From NCBI GenBank assembly GCA_002372175.1, contig DFIS01000071.1, forward strand, positions 28,269 to 92,268: a stretch of 64,000 bases of DNA, written 5' to 3'. The DNA comes from Solobacterium sp. UBA3691 (GTDB lineage: Bacteria > Bacillota_I > Bacilli_A > Erysipelotrichales > Erysipelotrichaceae). Within the stretch, counting starts at the first letter, position 1. Each line of letters begins with the position of its first letter. Under the pieces are notes generated by a model. The model was not told where the DNA came from. It was given only the letters and a program-made list of their open reading frames with translations, and did not search any database. This document shows, one piece after another, positions 27,636-36,602 of this stretch. The position numbers and the translations under genes are program-made.

Positions 27636-28454
27636 TCAGCACAGTCCGAGCATCTCGAATGCCCTGGCCAGACCATCTTCTTCTACCGGTGCGCATACGA
27701 TATCACTGATCTTCTTCAGCTCTTCGGCACCATTGCCCATACATACGGAAGTCCCGACGGTCTGAATCATCTTAAGATCATTCATACTGTCTCCGAAGCC
27801 GATCGTATCGCCGATCTCTCTGCCCAGGTATTCACACACACAGATGATCGCCCTTCCCTTGTCAAAGGCCCGGTTTACCATCTCACCGTTGCAGATGCCG
27901 TTATCGTTACCCTGGATCACAAAGTCAAAGTCTTTCCCGAGAACTGCTCTGGCTGCTGCTGTCTGTTCAAGATCACCGCACACGAAGACGATCTTATACA
28001 CCGGCTGTCCGTCATACTCCTTCATCGGGCGGATACCGAGACTCTCTTCGATTGCCTTGCGCCAGCGTTTTAACTCGGAGTTCCCGCCCGATGCCTTAGC
28101 CATGAAATCACCGATGCCTTCGTCTCCGAACGCACCGTCCCGGCCTTCCACCGTGCAGTAAACACCATGTTCATGCAGAAGCTGCAGTGCCTGTTCAAAC
28201 TGCTCCGTACGCATCGGATGATCATAGATCACTTCTTCCCCGACCTTGACATAGCCGCCGTTGACAGCCACGAAACCGTCAAAATCATATGCCAGTACAG
28301 GCTTCAGCATGTTCGGATTGCGGCCGCTGCAGAGAAACACCTTGTGTCCGTTCTTCTTTGCCGCTTCGATTGCCCTGAGCGCACTGGCAGGAGGCGTATT
28401 TTCACCCGGCAGTGTCAGTGTTCCGTCAATGTCAAGAAATATCAGTTTACCCAT
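27636..28454 (-). CDS. Cof-type HAD phosphatase
   Basis: 272 residues. Motif I is FLDIDGTLT (nucleophile and acid Asp), motif II CSGRNP, and GDSMNDLKM the metal-binding motif IV. The C2-type cap lies between. Cof enzymes dephosphorylate sugar phosphates and cofactor precursors; in a PTS cluster it may remove phosphate from imported sugar phosphate (inference). Its start overlaps the LacI stop by 1 bp. Confidence 0.88.
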   Translation of the reverse strand: MGKLIFLDIDGTLTLPGENTPPASALRAIEAAKKNGHKVFLCSGRNPNMLKPVLAYDFDGFVAVNGGYVKVGEEVIYDHPMRTEQFEQALQLLHEHGVYCTVEGRDGAFGDEGIGDFMAKASGGNSELKRWRKAIEESLGIRPMKEYDGQPVYKIVFVCGDLEQTAAARAVLGKDFDFVIQGNDNGICNGEMVNRAFDKGRAIICVCEYLGREIGDTIGFGDSMNDLKMIQTVGTSVCMGNGAEELKKISDIVCAPVEEDGLARAFEMLGLC

Positions 28455-29434
28455 CAGATCGAACCCCCTTCCTCAATCGTATATCCAAGTTTTACCGTCC
28501 GTTTCGGCTGTTCTCTGTCTTCGATCAGTTCCAGCAGTACTTCTGCGGCTATCCGTCCGCAGTCAAACTGACGGAATCTGGCGGACGTCAGTCTCGGTAC
28601 GGAAGTTCGGTTTGCCCATTCGTTGCCTATGCCGGCAATGCTGACCTCTTCCGGCACTTTAATTCCGGCTTCCCGCAGTGCTGCCAGGGCGCCAAGTGCG
28701 ATCATATCGGTTGCACAGAGCACCGCATCAAACGCATATCCTCCCTGCAGGATCTCCTGCATCCGGTGATATCCGCTTTCGGCTGTAAAATCCGTCCTGC
28801 GGAAGCACGTATCCTCTTCTCTGATACCGGCACCGGCAAGAGCTTTCAGAAAGCCGTTATACCGGTTGACGCCGACCGCATCATCACGCTTGTCGACACC
28901 GAGATATACGAAGTGTTTTCTGTCCCTGCCGAGCATGCGCTGCGTCAGATCATACATCGCCTGTTCATCCTCATGAGAGATCGAACTGACCGTGCGCATA
29001 TTCTGCCCGGTGATGACGATCGGCAGGCTGTAGCTGCCGTACAGTTTCTCTTTGGCTTCGGAAGCACTGACAGCCATGACGATAACTCCTGCCAGCGGAT
29101 AAGATGCCATCAGCCGCAGGTACTCTGCTTCTGTCTCATCACTGAATCCGGTCGACCCAAGTACGGTCATATACCCTTTCTCCAGGAGTACGGAATGAAT
29201 GCCGTCAGCGATCTCCCCGGCTGCGTTGGAATACAGTCTGGGCACGATCAAACCGATCTGCTTCACGGTTCCCCGCCGCAGATCTCTGGCCAGTTTGTTC
29301 GGCTGAAAGCCGGTCTCTTCAATGACTCTGCGTATAACTTCACGTTTCTGCTCACTGAGAGGACCGCCGTTGAGATATCTGCTTACAGCTGCCGGCGATA
29401 CATGCGCCAGTGCCGCGATCTCCTTAACCGTCAT
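28454..29434 (-). CDS. LacI-family transcriptional regulator
   Basis: 326 residues. The N-terminal HTH is TVKEIAALAHVSPAAVSRYL, followed by the hinge LRRGTVKQIGLIVP and a periplasmic-binding-protein-like effector domain (about 60-320). It should repress the PTS cluster in the absence of its sugar. Three palindromes at the EII, GH13 and MATE promoters are its likely operators. SD AAGAGGTTTT precedes the ATG, 13 bp after the GH13 stop. Confidence 0.92.
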   Translation of the reverse strand: MTVKEIAALAHVSPAAVSRYLNGGPLSEQKREVIRRVIEETGFQPNKLARDLRRGTVKQIGLIVPRLYSNAAGEIADGIHSVLLEKGYMTVLGSTGFSDETEAEYLRLMASYPLAGVIVMAVSASEAKEKLYGSYSLPIVITGQNMRTVSSISHEDEQAMYDLTQRMLGRDRKHFVYLGVDKRDDAVGVNRYNGFLKALAGAGIREEDTCFRRTDFTAESGYHRMQEILQGGYAFDAVLCATDMIALGALAALREAGIKVPEEVSIAGIGNEWANRTSVPRLTSARFRQFDCGRIAAEVLLELIEDREQPKRTVKLGYTIEEGGSI

Positions 29435-29447
29435 AAAACCTCTTGAA

Positions 29448-31289
29448 TTAGTATTTCTTCAATAACCAGCGGAATCCGCATCCTTCCAGGTCTACGGACC
29501 TTGCCTGCAGATACTCTCCGCTCTGCAGATCCTGATATTCTTCTTCCTCATTCAGCCAGGCAGTCTCATGATCATGACTGAAGTTGAACAGTCCGATCAG
29601 TTTCTCACCCTGATCATATCTGCCGATTGCCAGAATATGATCATTGTATGGCTCCAGTGTCCATACATCCGCGGATGCGTTGAATACCGGATGTGCCCGG
29701 CGGATCTTTTCCAGTTCCTGTATTTTAGAGTAGATCCTGCCCTGCAGGGAATCGGGATCATGTCTTTTCTCACTGTCTTTCCATGAGAAATTGCCTCTGT
29801 GCAGGTAACGGCTGTCTGCCTCCTTCAGAGGATCCTGATGATATGTATTATCGTTGAACTGCCCGATCTCATCACCGCTGTACAATACCGGGATACCGCT
29901 CTGTACAAGCAGGAAGGCATGCAGGGTCTCGATCATGCGCAGGGCTTTTTCATATTCTTCGGTATTGCCTTCTTCAAGAGCACCTTCAGCGCCGCACAGG
30001 GAAGCCGTGGTGCCGCAGAGTCTGGCATCACCGAGTCTTGGATCATCATTATACAGTTCACCGCGGGCATAGCTGCCTTCATACCTGCCGCGGAAGTAAT
30101 CATTCAGGAACTTCTTATGGCTTACTTCCTCAAAACCAAACTGCCTGAGGAAAGGATAGTCCAGACCCCAGCCGATATCATCATGACAGCGCAGGTAGTT
30201 CAGGAAGGTATAGACCTTCGGTAAGGCAAAGACAGCGTCCATCTGGTGGCGCAGAAGACGTACATCTTTCGTTGCCACGGTATGCCAGGTACTGGCCATT
30301 GTTGTCACATTGTAAAGCAGATGACATTCCGGCTTCTCCACCGTGCCGAAATACGGAACGACACGGGAAGGTTCCATGACCACCTCACCCAGAAGCAGAA
30401 TACCCGGGCAGACGATCTCACCGGCAAGACGCATCATTCTGACAAGAGTATGGACCTGCGGCAGATTGCGGCAGCTGGTGCCAAGCTCCTTCCAGATATA
30501 CGGTGTTGCGTCAAGGCGGATCACATCCACACCCTGATTGCACAGGTACAGCATATTCTCTGTCATGTCGTTGAATACAACAGGATTGGCATAGTTCAGA
30601 TCCCACTGATACGGATAGAACGTTGTCATGACGACCTTGCCGGCCTCCTTGCACCAGGAGAAATTACCCGGTGCCGTGGTCGGGAATACCTGCGGAACCG
30701 TCTTCTCATACGCATTGGGAATATCCCAGTTATCGTAGAAGAAATACCTGCTCTGGTATGCAGGATCGCCGGCTCTGGCTTTCTTTGCCCATTCGTGATC
30801 CTCGCTGGTATGGTTCATCACAAAATCCAGACATACGGAAATATTGCGCTTGTGACATTCCTCGGACAGAGCCGAAAGATCTTTCATCGTCCCCAGTGCA
30901 GGATCTACTCTGCGGAAATCCGCGACCGCATAACCGCCGTCACTGCGTCCTGCCGGGCTCTGCAAAAGAGGCATCAGATGCAGGTAATTCACCCCTGTTT
31001 CCTCAATATAATCCAGATGCTCACGGACACCGTTGATCGTCCCGCCGAAGCACTGTGTGTACATCAACATGCCCAGTGTGGAACGGTCCTTGTACCAGTC
31101 GGGATCCTGTTCTCTTTGGGCATCCAGCCTGCGCAGGGAAGCCGACCTCTTCTCATACATCTTTGAAAGCATTGTTAAAAACCAGTCGAACGCCTGAGTG
31201 TCGTTATACAGCTCCATATAAAGCCATTTCAGCTCATCGATCCGATCGTTCAAGCGGCGGGCAAAAACATCCGCTTTTGTCATAGCCAT
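29448..31289 (-). CDS. Amylosucrase-like GH13 enzyme
   Basis: 613 residues. The N-terminal helical region leads to FGGTINGVREHLDYIEETG and YLHLMPLL, then GGYAVADFRRVDP, LDFVMNHTS (conserved region I), VIRLDATPYIW (nucleophile Asp), LLGEVVM (acid/base Glu) and LRCHDDIGWG (stabilising Asp). This set, with NHTSEDHEW, is the GH13_4 amylosucrase/sucrose hydrolase pattern. No signal peptide. An AATACAGGAGG SD precedes the ATG. Acting on PTS-imported sugar would need a phosphorylated or dephosphorylated substrate; see findings. Confidence 0.85.
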   Translation of the reverse strand: MAMTKADVFARRLNDRIDELKWLYMELYNDTQAFDWFLTMLSKMYEKRSASLRRLDAQREQDPDWYKDRSTLGMLMYTQCFGGTINGVREHLDYIEETGVNYLHLMPLLQSPAGRSDGGYAVADFRRVDPALGTMKDLSALSEECHKRNISVCLDFVMNHTSEDHEWAKKARAGDPAYQSRYFFYDNWDIPNAYEKTVPQVFPTTAPGNFSWCKEAGKVVMTTFYPYQWDLNYANPVVFNDMTENMLYLCNQGVDVIRLDATPYIWKELGTSCRNLPQVHTLVRMMRLAGEIVCPGILLLGEVVMEPSRVVPYFGTVEKPECHLLYNVTTMASTWHTVATKDVRLLRHQMDAVFALPKVYTFLNYLRCHDDIGWGLDYPFLRQFGFEEVSHKKFLNDYFRGRYEGSYARGELYNDDPRLGDARLCGTTASLCGAEGALEEGNTEEYEKALRMIETLHAFLLVQSGIPVLYSGDEIGQFNDNTYHQDPLKEADSRYLHRGNFSWKDSEKRHDPDSLQGRIYSKIQELEKIRRAHPVFNASADVWTLEPYNDHILAIGRYDQGEKLIGLFNFSHDHETAWLNEEEEYQDLQSGEYLQARSVDLEGCGFRWLLKKY

Positions 31290-31306
31290 AATGATCCTCC
31301 TGTATT

Positions 31307-31322
31307 ATGATATCGATTTCAT
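31307..31322 (-). promoter_or_regulatory. LacI/cre-like operator before the GH13 gene
   Basis: On the minus strand ATGAAATCGATATCAT is a near palindrome centred on CG, fitting the xTGAAAyCG pattern found before the EII gene. It lies about 18 bp upstream of the GH13 start and just before the SD, a position where repressor binding would block transcription. Confidence 0.55.
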
Positions 31323-31353
31323 TTTGATTATATCACTTCCGTATGCAAACAGA

Positions 31354-31376
31354 AGAAAAAAGGAGCAGAACTCCTT
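31354..31376 (-). terminator. Intrinsic terminator of the MATE gene
   Basis: AAGGAG/CTCCTT stem (31,360-31,365/31,371-31,376) with a 5-base loop and a T6 tract on the minus strand (complement of A's from 31,355). The stop codon of the MATE gene lies inside the stem. Confidence 0.75.
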
Positions 31377-32742
31377 AGATATCTTTTGTAAGATTCTCAA
31401 ACAGATGTTTCTTATTACGTAAATACAGGTAGTACAGCGCCACCGCCAGACACGCACCGCCCCAGCCGACCGGGAAACCGATATAGACATTGGTGATCGT
31501 ATGATTGATCGCCATCGATACAGCCAGGAAGATCTGCCGCAGCAGGATCATCCCGCACAGCGACAGTAACATGACCTGACGGGAATAACCGAAGCCTCTG
31601 AGAGAACCGGAGAGGACCTGGTTGCCGGCCTGCAGGAAGTAGAACGGGATGATCGTACGCATCATCATGGCACCGTAACCGATCACTTCAGGATCACTGT
31701 TAAATAAACCTGTCAGCGGATAAGCGAAGATGTACAGAGGAACCGCAAAAATCAAGATGGAGATACAGCTCATGAGCAAACACGTCCATATACCTCTTTT
31801 GATTCTTTCCACCTTTCCGGCTCCGGCATTCTGCGCTACAAACGTAGAAGCCCCGAGACCGATTGCTCTGCTGGAACGGCCAACAAAACGGTCCAGTTTG
31901 GTCGCAATACCAACACCGGCAGTCGCACTTGATCCAAAGCTGTTGATATACCGGTGCACGAACATGTTCGAGAAAGAGATCAGACAGGACTGAATACCGG
32001 CCGGGAAGCCAAGATCGAGCACTTCCTTCAGGATCTCCTTATCTACCGCAAGTTCACGGAAGCGGAACGCATAGCGTGTGTCCATGATCATCATCCGGCG
32101 GTAAATAATAATGACCGATACAAACTGGGAAACGATCGTCGCAAAGGCTACGCCGAGAACACCGAGTCGGAAATTGACGACAAGCACAAAATCCAAAACA
32201 ATATTCAGCACACTGGAAAGCACCAGGGCATAGAAAGGACTGCGGGAATCTCCGACAGCCCGGAGAACACCGGCACCGATATTGTATATAGCCGTGAAGA
32301 GAATACCGATCGTATAAACACGCAGATACGTACCGGCACTGCCGAAAATATCTGTGGGACAGCCGACCAGCCGAAGCAGGCCGCCGCTGAAAACAATACC
32401 GACTGCAGCCAGGAAAAAGCCGATGATCAGCGCAAAGGCAACCGTCGTGTCGATCGAGTCCTTCAGTCTCTGATAATTGCCGGCGCCGAAATTACGGCCG
32501 AAGATCACACCCGTACCGGCGGACATACCGACAAAGAAGTTGACCAGCAGGTTGGTGATCGGCGAACAGGCATTGACGGCAGCCAGAGCTTCCTTGCCCA
32601 CGAAGTTGCCGACGACAAGTGAGTCTACACTGTTGTACAGATTCTGAAACAGATCGCCGAGCAGGATCGGCACCGCAAAGATTAGTATCTGCAGCGCAAT
32701 ATTGCCTTCTGTCAGATTGACGTTTCTGTTTCTTCTGCTCAT
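31375..32742 (-). CDS. MATE-family efflux transporter
   Basis: 455 residues with about twelve hydrophobic helices in two similar halves. FAVPILLGDLFQNLYNSVD and VGNFVGKEALAAV match the first half of NorM/DinF-type proteins; GVGIATKLDRFVGRSS and GNQVLSGSLRGFGYS come from the second. It exports drugs or metabolites in exchange for cations. The SD is weak (ACAGG). The cre-like site at 32,788 is 46 bp upstream, which may tie it to the PTS regulator. Confidence 0.85.
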   Translation of the reverse strand: MSRRNRNVNLTEGNIALQILIFAVPILLGDLFQNLYNSVDSLVVGNFVGKEALAAVNACSPITNLLVNFFVGMSAGTGVIFGRNFGAGNYQRLKDSIDTTVAFALIIGFFLAAVGIVFSGGLLRLVGCPTDIFGSAGTYLRVYTIGILFTAIYNIGAGVLRAVGDSRSPFYALVLSSVLNIVLDFVLVVNFRLGVLGVAFATIVSQFVSVIIIYRRMMIMDTRYAFRFRELAVDKEILKEVLDLGFPAGIQSCLISFSNMFVHRYINSFGSSATAGVGIATKLDRFVGRSSRAIGLGASTFVAQNAGAGKVERIKRGIWTCLLMSCISILIFAVPLYIFAYPLTGLFNSDPEVIGYGAMMMRTIIPFYFLQAGNQVLSGSLRGFGYSRQVMLLSLCGMILLRQIFLAVSMAINHTITNVYIGFPVGWGGACLAVALYYLYLRNKKHLFENLTKDI

Positions 32743-32787
32743 CCTGTATTACCCATGACCAACGGCTGACCTTTCGCGTCTATTATC

Positions 32788-32803
32788 ATTTAAACGGTTT
32801 CAT
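32788..32803 (-). promoter_or_regulatory. LacI/cre-like operator before the MATE gene
   Basis: ATGAAACCGTTTAAAT on the minus strand shares TGAAACCGTTT with the EII-operator at 27,544. It lies 46 bp upstream of the MATE start and overlaps the stop of the class-I amidotransferase gene. The right half-site is less conserved. Confidence 0.4.
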
Positions 32804-33519
32804 TATTCAACTGTTTTATCACACATGCGCACAAAATACCGGGCAAGCTCCTTGTGTTTCTCATCCTCTGTATGACGTTCGGGATGCCACTGCACAGCCA
32901 GTACACCCTCCTTCTCGATACCTTCGATGATACCGTCTTCACTGTATGCGGAGATCACAAAGCCCTCTGCCGGCCTGTCTATGCACTGGTGGTGAAAGCT
33001 GTTGACACCGTAACTGTCACCGAAGATACCGTGCAGGATCGTACCGCTGATGAAGTCAGCACGGTGGCAGAACTGATCACGCGGGATCGGCGGTACATAC
33101 GTTCTCTGTACATGGTTCAGTTTTGTACTGTCCCAGGAAGGAATATCCTGGATCAGGGTTCCTCCCTCACAGACATTGATCACCTGTATACCCCGGCAGA
33201 TACCCAGTACAGGCTTATGATGCTTTACAAAAGCTCTGTACAGACGGAAATCGGAGATGTCGATATCTTCCGCATCCATCGATGAAGCAGTATTCTCCTG
33301 CCCGTAGAAAGACGGATCAACATCCGCACCGCCGGTGATCATCAGGCCGTCAAGCTTCTCTGCCAGCACCTCCGCCTCTTCTTCACTGACTGTCCCCAGC
33401 AGTACAGGTATACCGCCTGCCTGTCTGATATATTCAAAGTAACTCTCGTTATCGTAGAATGTACGGTTATCGTTCTGTGTCTGTGAGCGTGCAGTCATGC
33501 CGATCAGTATCTGTTTCAT
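32803..33519 (-). CDS. Peptidase C26, gamma-glutamyl-GABA hydrolase-like
   Basis: 238 residues, class-I glutamine amidotransferase fold. GGADVDPSFYGQE is an early family motif; LGICRGIQVINV carries the nucleophile Cys; LAVQWHPER supplies His, and Glu follows. PuuD-like enzymes cleave gamma-glutamyl amides such as gamma-glutamyl-GABA in polyamine use. SD GAGGTAAGAAT precedes the ATG, and a TATAAT lies in the gap before it. No other polyamine gene is nearby. Confidence 0.85.
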   Translation of the reverse strand: MKQILIGMTARSQTQNDNRTFYDNESYFEYIRQAGGIPVLLGTVSEEEAEVLAEKLDGLMITGGADVDPSFYGQENTASSMDAEDIDISDFRLYRAFVKHHKPVLGICRGIQVINVCEGGTLIQDIPSWDSTKLNHVQRTYVPPIPRDQFCHRADFISGTILHGIFGDSYGVNSFHHQCIDRPAEGFVISAYSEDGIIEGIEKEGVLAVQWHPERHTEDEKHKELARYFVRMCDKTVE

Positions 33520-33548
33520 ATTCTTACCTCATTAACAGAAGTATTATA

Positions 33549-34151
33549 CTATCCTTCCTGAATAACTGCATTTCTGATCTTTCTGCGTATTCTCTGCAGT
33601 CTCCCATCGTACTGCTTGTAACTCAAACCTATGCGGCTGCTGGCTTCGGCATAGCTCTCTTCATTCATCCAGGCTTCCATGACCATCCTGTCCGTCGTAC
33701 TGAGACTGCCGATGATCCTGACCAGCTTTTCTCCTGCCAGTGCAAACCTGTACGCATACTCCGGCTCATTCATCCGGTTTCTGTCTCTGACGTTCTCATA
33801 GAAACTGCGGTTCTCCGCGATTTCGGGATCATACGGGATCACTTCGTGTGCAGAGACTCTGCCGCCTCCGCAGTACGAGCGCAGTACAGCCTGTATACGC
33901 CTTTCCGTGACCATGTGCACAAATGTACGCAGGCTGCACCGTTTATCCTCACGGTACGCATAGACAGCATTCCAGAAGGCGATCTGCATCTCCTGCATCA
34001 GGTCATCACGGTAGATCTGCAGCGGACGGTAGCGGCATATCACCGTATTGACATATGCCCTCAGTTCATTCTCATAGCACTTAAAAAGAGCTTTCTGGGC
34101 ATATTCATCCCCGGTAAAGCTCATATACATCAATTCGTACGGATTGTTCAT
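33549..34151 (-). CDS. RNA polymerase sigma factor, SigH-like
   Basis: 200 residues. Region 2 includes YRDDLMQEMQIAFWNAVYAY, and region 4 an HTH in SYAEASSRIGLSYKQYDGRLQRI. The place directly after rlmB-mrnC-cysS is that of sigH in Bacillus, where sigma-H controls stationary-phase genes. The C-terminal sequence is divergent, so the regulon cannot be read. SD GGGAGGTG precedes the ATG. Confidence 0.8.
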   Translation of the reverse strand: MNNPYELMYMSFTGDEYAQKALFKCYENELRAYVNTVICRYRPLQIYRDDLMQEMQIAFWNAVYAYREDKRCSLRTFVHMVTERRIQAVLRSYCGGGRVSAHEVIPYDPEIAENRSFYENVRDRNRMNEPEYAYRFALAGEKLVRIIGSLSTTDRMVMEAWMNEESYAEASSRIGLSYKQYDGRLQRIRRKIRNAVIQEG

Positions 34152-34162
34152 ACGGCACCTCC

Positions 34163-34873
34163 CTATAACGGGAAACGCCTGTTAAAGATCTCATACATCA
34201 GGATACCGGCACTGACAGAAGCATTCAGTGACTCGATCTTTCCCTGCATCGGCAGTGAGATCATATAATCACACTCTTCCCGAAGCAGCCTGGAGATCCC
34301 CTTTCCTTCATTGCCTATCACAAGCACGGCATGGAAGTCATACGCCAGTGAACGGTAATCCTGTCCCTTCATATCTGTACCGATGATCCAGTAACCTTTC
34401 TTCTTCAGTTCCTGTACGGTACGCACAAGGTTGGTCACCTCACAGCACCTGACTGTATCGATCGCTCCTGCGGATACCTTCGCCACCGTCGGTGTCAGTC
34501 CCACCGATCTGTCTTTGCGGAAGATCACCCCGTCAGCCCCGACCGCGTCTGCCGTACGCAGGATCGCTCCGAGATTGTGGGGATCCATCAGTTCATCCGC
34601 AAGAATGATCAGTCCGTACTGATTCTTCCGTTCCAGCAAAGCTTCCAGCGGATATGTCTTATAGTCTTCGATCAGTACAGCCACACCCTGATGGTTATCG
34701 GAGCCGGTCAGCTTATGCATGGCTTTGCGGTCGATCTTCTCCGCCCGGATATTCCGGCTGTGCGCGAGTTTCTCGATCTGTTCATCAGCGGCAGACATGC
34801 AGAGACGCAGTACTTTCCGGTCTCCCTGAAGGATCTGCTTAACAACATTTTTCCCGTAAAACAATTGTGCCAT
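34163..34873 (-). CDS. rlmB: 23S rRNA 2'-O-methyltransferase RlmB
   Basis: 236 residues. The N-terminal substrate-binding domain (FYGKNVVKQIL) is followed by the SPOUT domain with VLIEDYKTYPLEALL, DELMDPHNLGAILRTAD, NEGKGIS and SLNASVSAGILMYE, the knot motifs of TrmH/RlmB. It methylates G2251 of 23S rRNA in characterised members. The ATG at 34,873 is preferred over an in-frame TTG just upstream because GGAGGGGG lies at the right distance. It overlaps the mrnC stop. Confidence 0.9.
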   Translation of the reverse strand: MAQLFYGKNVVKQILQGDRKVLRLCMSAADEQIEKLAHSRNIRAEKIDRKAMHKLTGSDNHQGVAVLIEDYKTYPLEALLERKNQYGLIILADELMDPHNLGAILRTADAVGADGVIFRKDRSVGLTPTVAKVSAGAIDTVRCCEVTNLVRTVQELKKKGYWIIGTDMKGQDYRSLAYDFHAVLVIGNEGKGISRLLREECDYMISLPMQGKIESLNASVSAGILMYEIFNRRFPL

Positions 34874-35256
34874 CAATCCCCCTCCTTCAGCGTCCTGACC
34901 TTGTGCCAGATCGTCTCAATACGTTCCCTGTTCTGTCTCAGTTCAAGACTGCCGATCAATGCCTCAAACCCCGTACTGCAGCGGTATACCTGCACCGGTG
35001 TATTCTTCGGCACTGTTCCCGTATGATCATTACGTCCTCTGCGGTAGGCTTCCTCTTCCTCTTCCGTAAAGAAGCCCTCTTCATGCAGGATACGGTAAAA
35101 CTCTGCCTGTGCCTTTGCGCTTTCATAGCGGACCGCGTGTTTCTGCAGATCACTGCCCCGGGTATGCATAGTCTCCACCAGATATCTGCGGACATAATAC
35201 GACCAGGTCACATCCCCGAGAAACGCCAGTGTTCTGCCCGAAGGCTCTGCCGCCAT
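34873..35256 (-). CDS. mrnC: Mini-ribonuclease 3
   Basis: 127 residues, one RNase III domain without a dsRNA-binding domain. LAFLGDVTWSYYVRRYL has the conserved Asp, and later YRRGRNDH and STGFEALIGSLEL carry the Glu and signature. It processes 23S rRNA precursor ends in Bacillota. The gene overlaps cysS by 1 bp upstream and rlmB downstream. Confidence 0.92.
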   Translation of the reverse strand: MAAEPSGRTLAFLGDVTWSYYVRRYLVETMHTRGSDLQKHAVRYESAKAQAEFYRILHEEGFFTEEEEEAYRRGRNDHTGTVPKNTPVQVYRCSTGFEALIGSLELRQNRERIETIWHKVRTLKEGD

Positions 35257-36590
35257 TACAGCAGTCCCTTCTCGCTCAGCACTTTGCGGCAGGCATCTGC
35301 CGTCTCAAAGTCCTTGTTTGCCTTGGCTTCATTCCACTTGGCAAATAATGCTCTGTCTTCATCCGTTACTTCAGGCTTTTCCACCGTGATACCGAGAATA
35401 TCCAGCATTTTCTCCACCGCATTGCGGTAGCTGCCAACCTGTGCATAATCGATCTCACGCTGGCGCAGAGCACCGTTGAGCTTCTTGACTGTGTCAAAGA
35501 TCACCGCATAGGCATTCGGTGTATTCATATCGTCATCCATCTGATCAAGGAACTGACGGTAAGCACCCTCATCATACGTATCCGCAAAGGTCACACCATT
35601 CAGGGCTGCCTTTACATCCGCCTGACGCAGCGGCAGTAATACACGGTCAAGCTCCTTGCGGGCAGTTTCGATCGTCTCATCGCTGAAGTTCAGCTCTTTC
35701 CTGTAATGTACGGAAGATACCAGCCAGCGGGTCAGATTTGTCCCCAGTTTATCCACAACATCCTTTGCCCAGAGCACATTGCCCAGTGACTTGGACATCT
35801 TGTCTCCGTTGATGTTGACCATCGCGTTATGTACCCAGTAGTTCGCCAGGCTGTTATGATGCAGAGCTTCCTGCTGAGCTGCTTCGTTCTCATGGTGCGG
35901 GAAACGCAGATCCATACCGCCGCCGTGGATATCGATCTTCGGTCCCATGTTGTCGTTGATCATGACGACACATTCAGTATGCCAGCCCGGACGTCCTTCA
36001 CCCCAGGGACTGTTCCACTTGATACCCTTATCGGTCTTTTTCCATAATGCGAAATCGTAGGGATTGCGCTTCTGATCATTCTCTTCAATACGGAAGCCGG
36101 CTTCCAGCATATCCATTCTCTGATGGGAGATCTCACCATAGGTAGGAACCGAATCCACCGAGAAGTATACATCGCCGTCCACTACGTAGGCATTGCCCTT
36201 CTTGACAAGTTCATCAACGAACTCGATGATCGCATCCATCGTCTCGGTGACCCGCGGTGTGATATCCGGCAGCTCCGTATTCAGCATCTTTCTGACATCC
36301 TGATAAGCATCGATATATCTCTCCGCAATGACCTGTTCCGTCGTCCCCTCTTCAATAGCCTTATTGATGATCTTGTCATCAACATCGGTAAAGTTGGAGA
36401 CATACTTGACGGTATAGCCCTCTGCCTCAAACAGTCTCTTCAGCACATCAAAGACGATCATCGGTCTTGCATTGCCGATATGCGCATAGTTGTATACCGT
36501 AGGTCCGCATACATACATATCCACATGTCCCTCATGGATCGGTTTAAACTCTTCTACTGCCAGATTCTTCGAATTGTATAGTTTGATCAT
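35256..36590 (-). CDS. cysS: Cysteinyl-tRNA synthetase
   Basis: 444 residues. MYVCGPTVYNYAHIGNARP has the Cys zinc ligand and HIGH, GWHTECVVM gives further zinc ligands, and KMSKSLGN is the KMSKS loop. It loads tRNA(Cys). A longer in-frame ORF to 36,722 exists, but its first 44 codons come from the T-box leader, so the start is the ATG at 36,590, with AAGGACAGAAT before it. Expression is regulated by the leader. Confidence 0.95.
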   Translation of the reverse strand: MIKLYNSKNLAVEEFKPIHEGHVDMYVCGPTVYNYAHIGNARPMIVFDVLKRLFEAEGYTVKYVSNFTDVDDKIINKAIEEGTTEQVIAERYIDAYQDVRKMLNTELPDITPRVTETMDAIIEFVDELVKKGNAYVVDGDVYFSVDSVPTYGEISHQRMDMLEAGFRIEENDQKRNPYDFALWKKTDKGIKWNSPWGEGRPGWHTECVVMINDNMGPKIDIHGGGMDLRFPHHENEAAQQEALHHNSLANYWVHNAMVNINGDKMSKSLGNVLWAKDVVDKLGTNLTRWLVSSVHYRKELNFSDETIETARKELDRVLLPLRQADVKAALNGVTFADTYDEGAYRQFLDQMDDDMNTPNAYAVIFDTVKKLNGALRQREIDYAQVGSYRNAVEKMLDILGITVEKPEVTDEDRALFAKWNEAKANKDFETADACRKVLSEKGLL

Positions 36591-36602
36591 ATTCTGTCCT
36601 TC

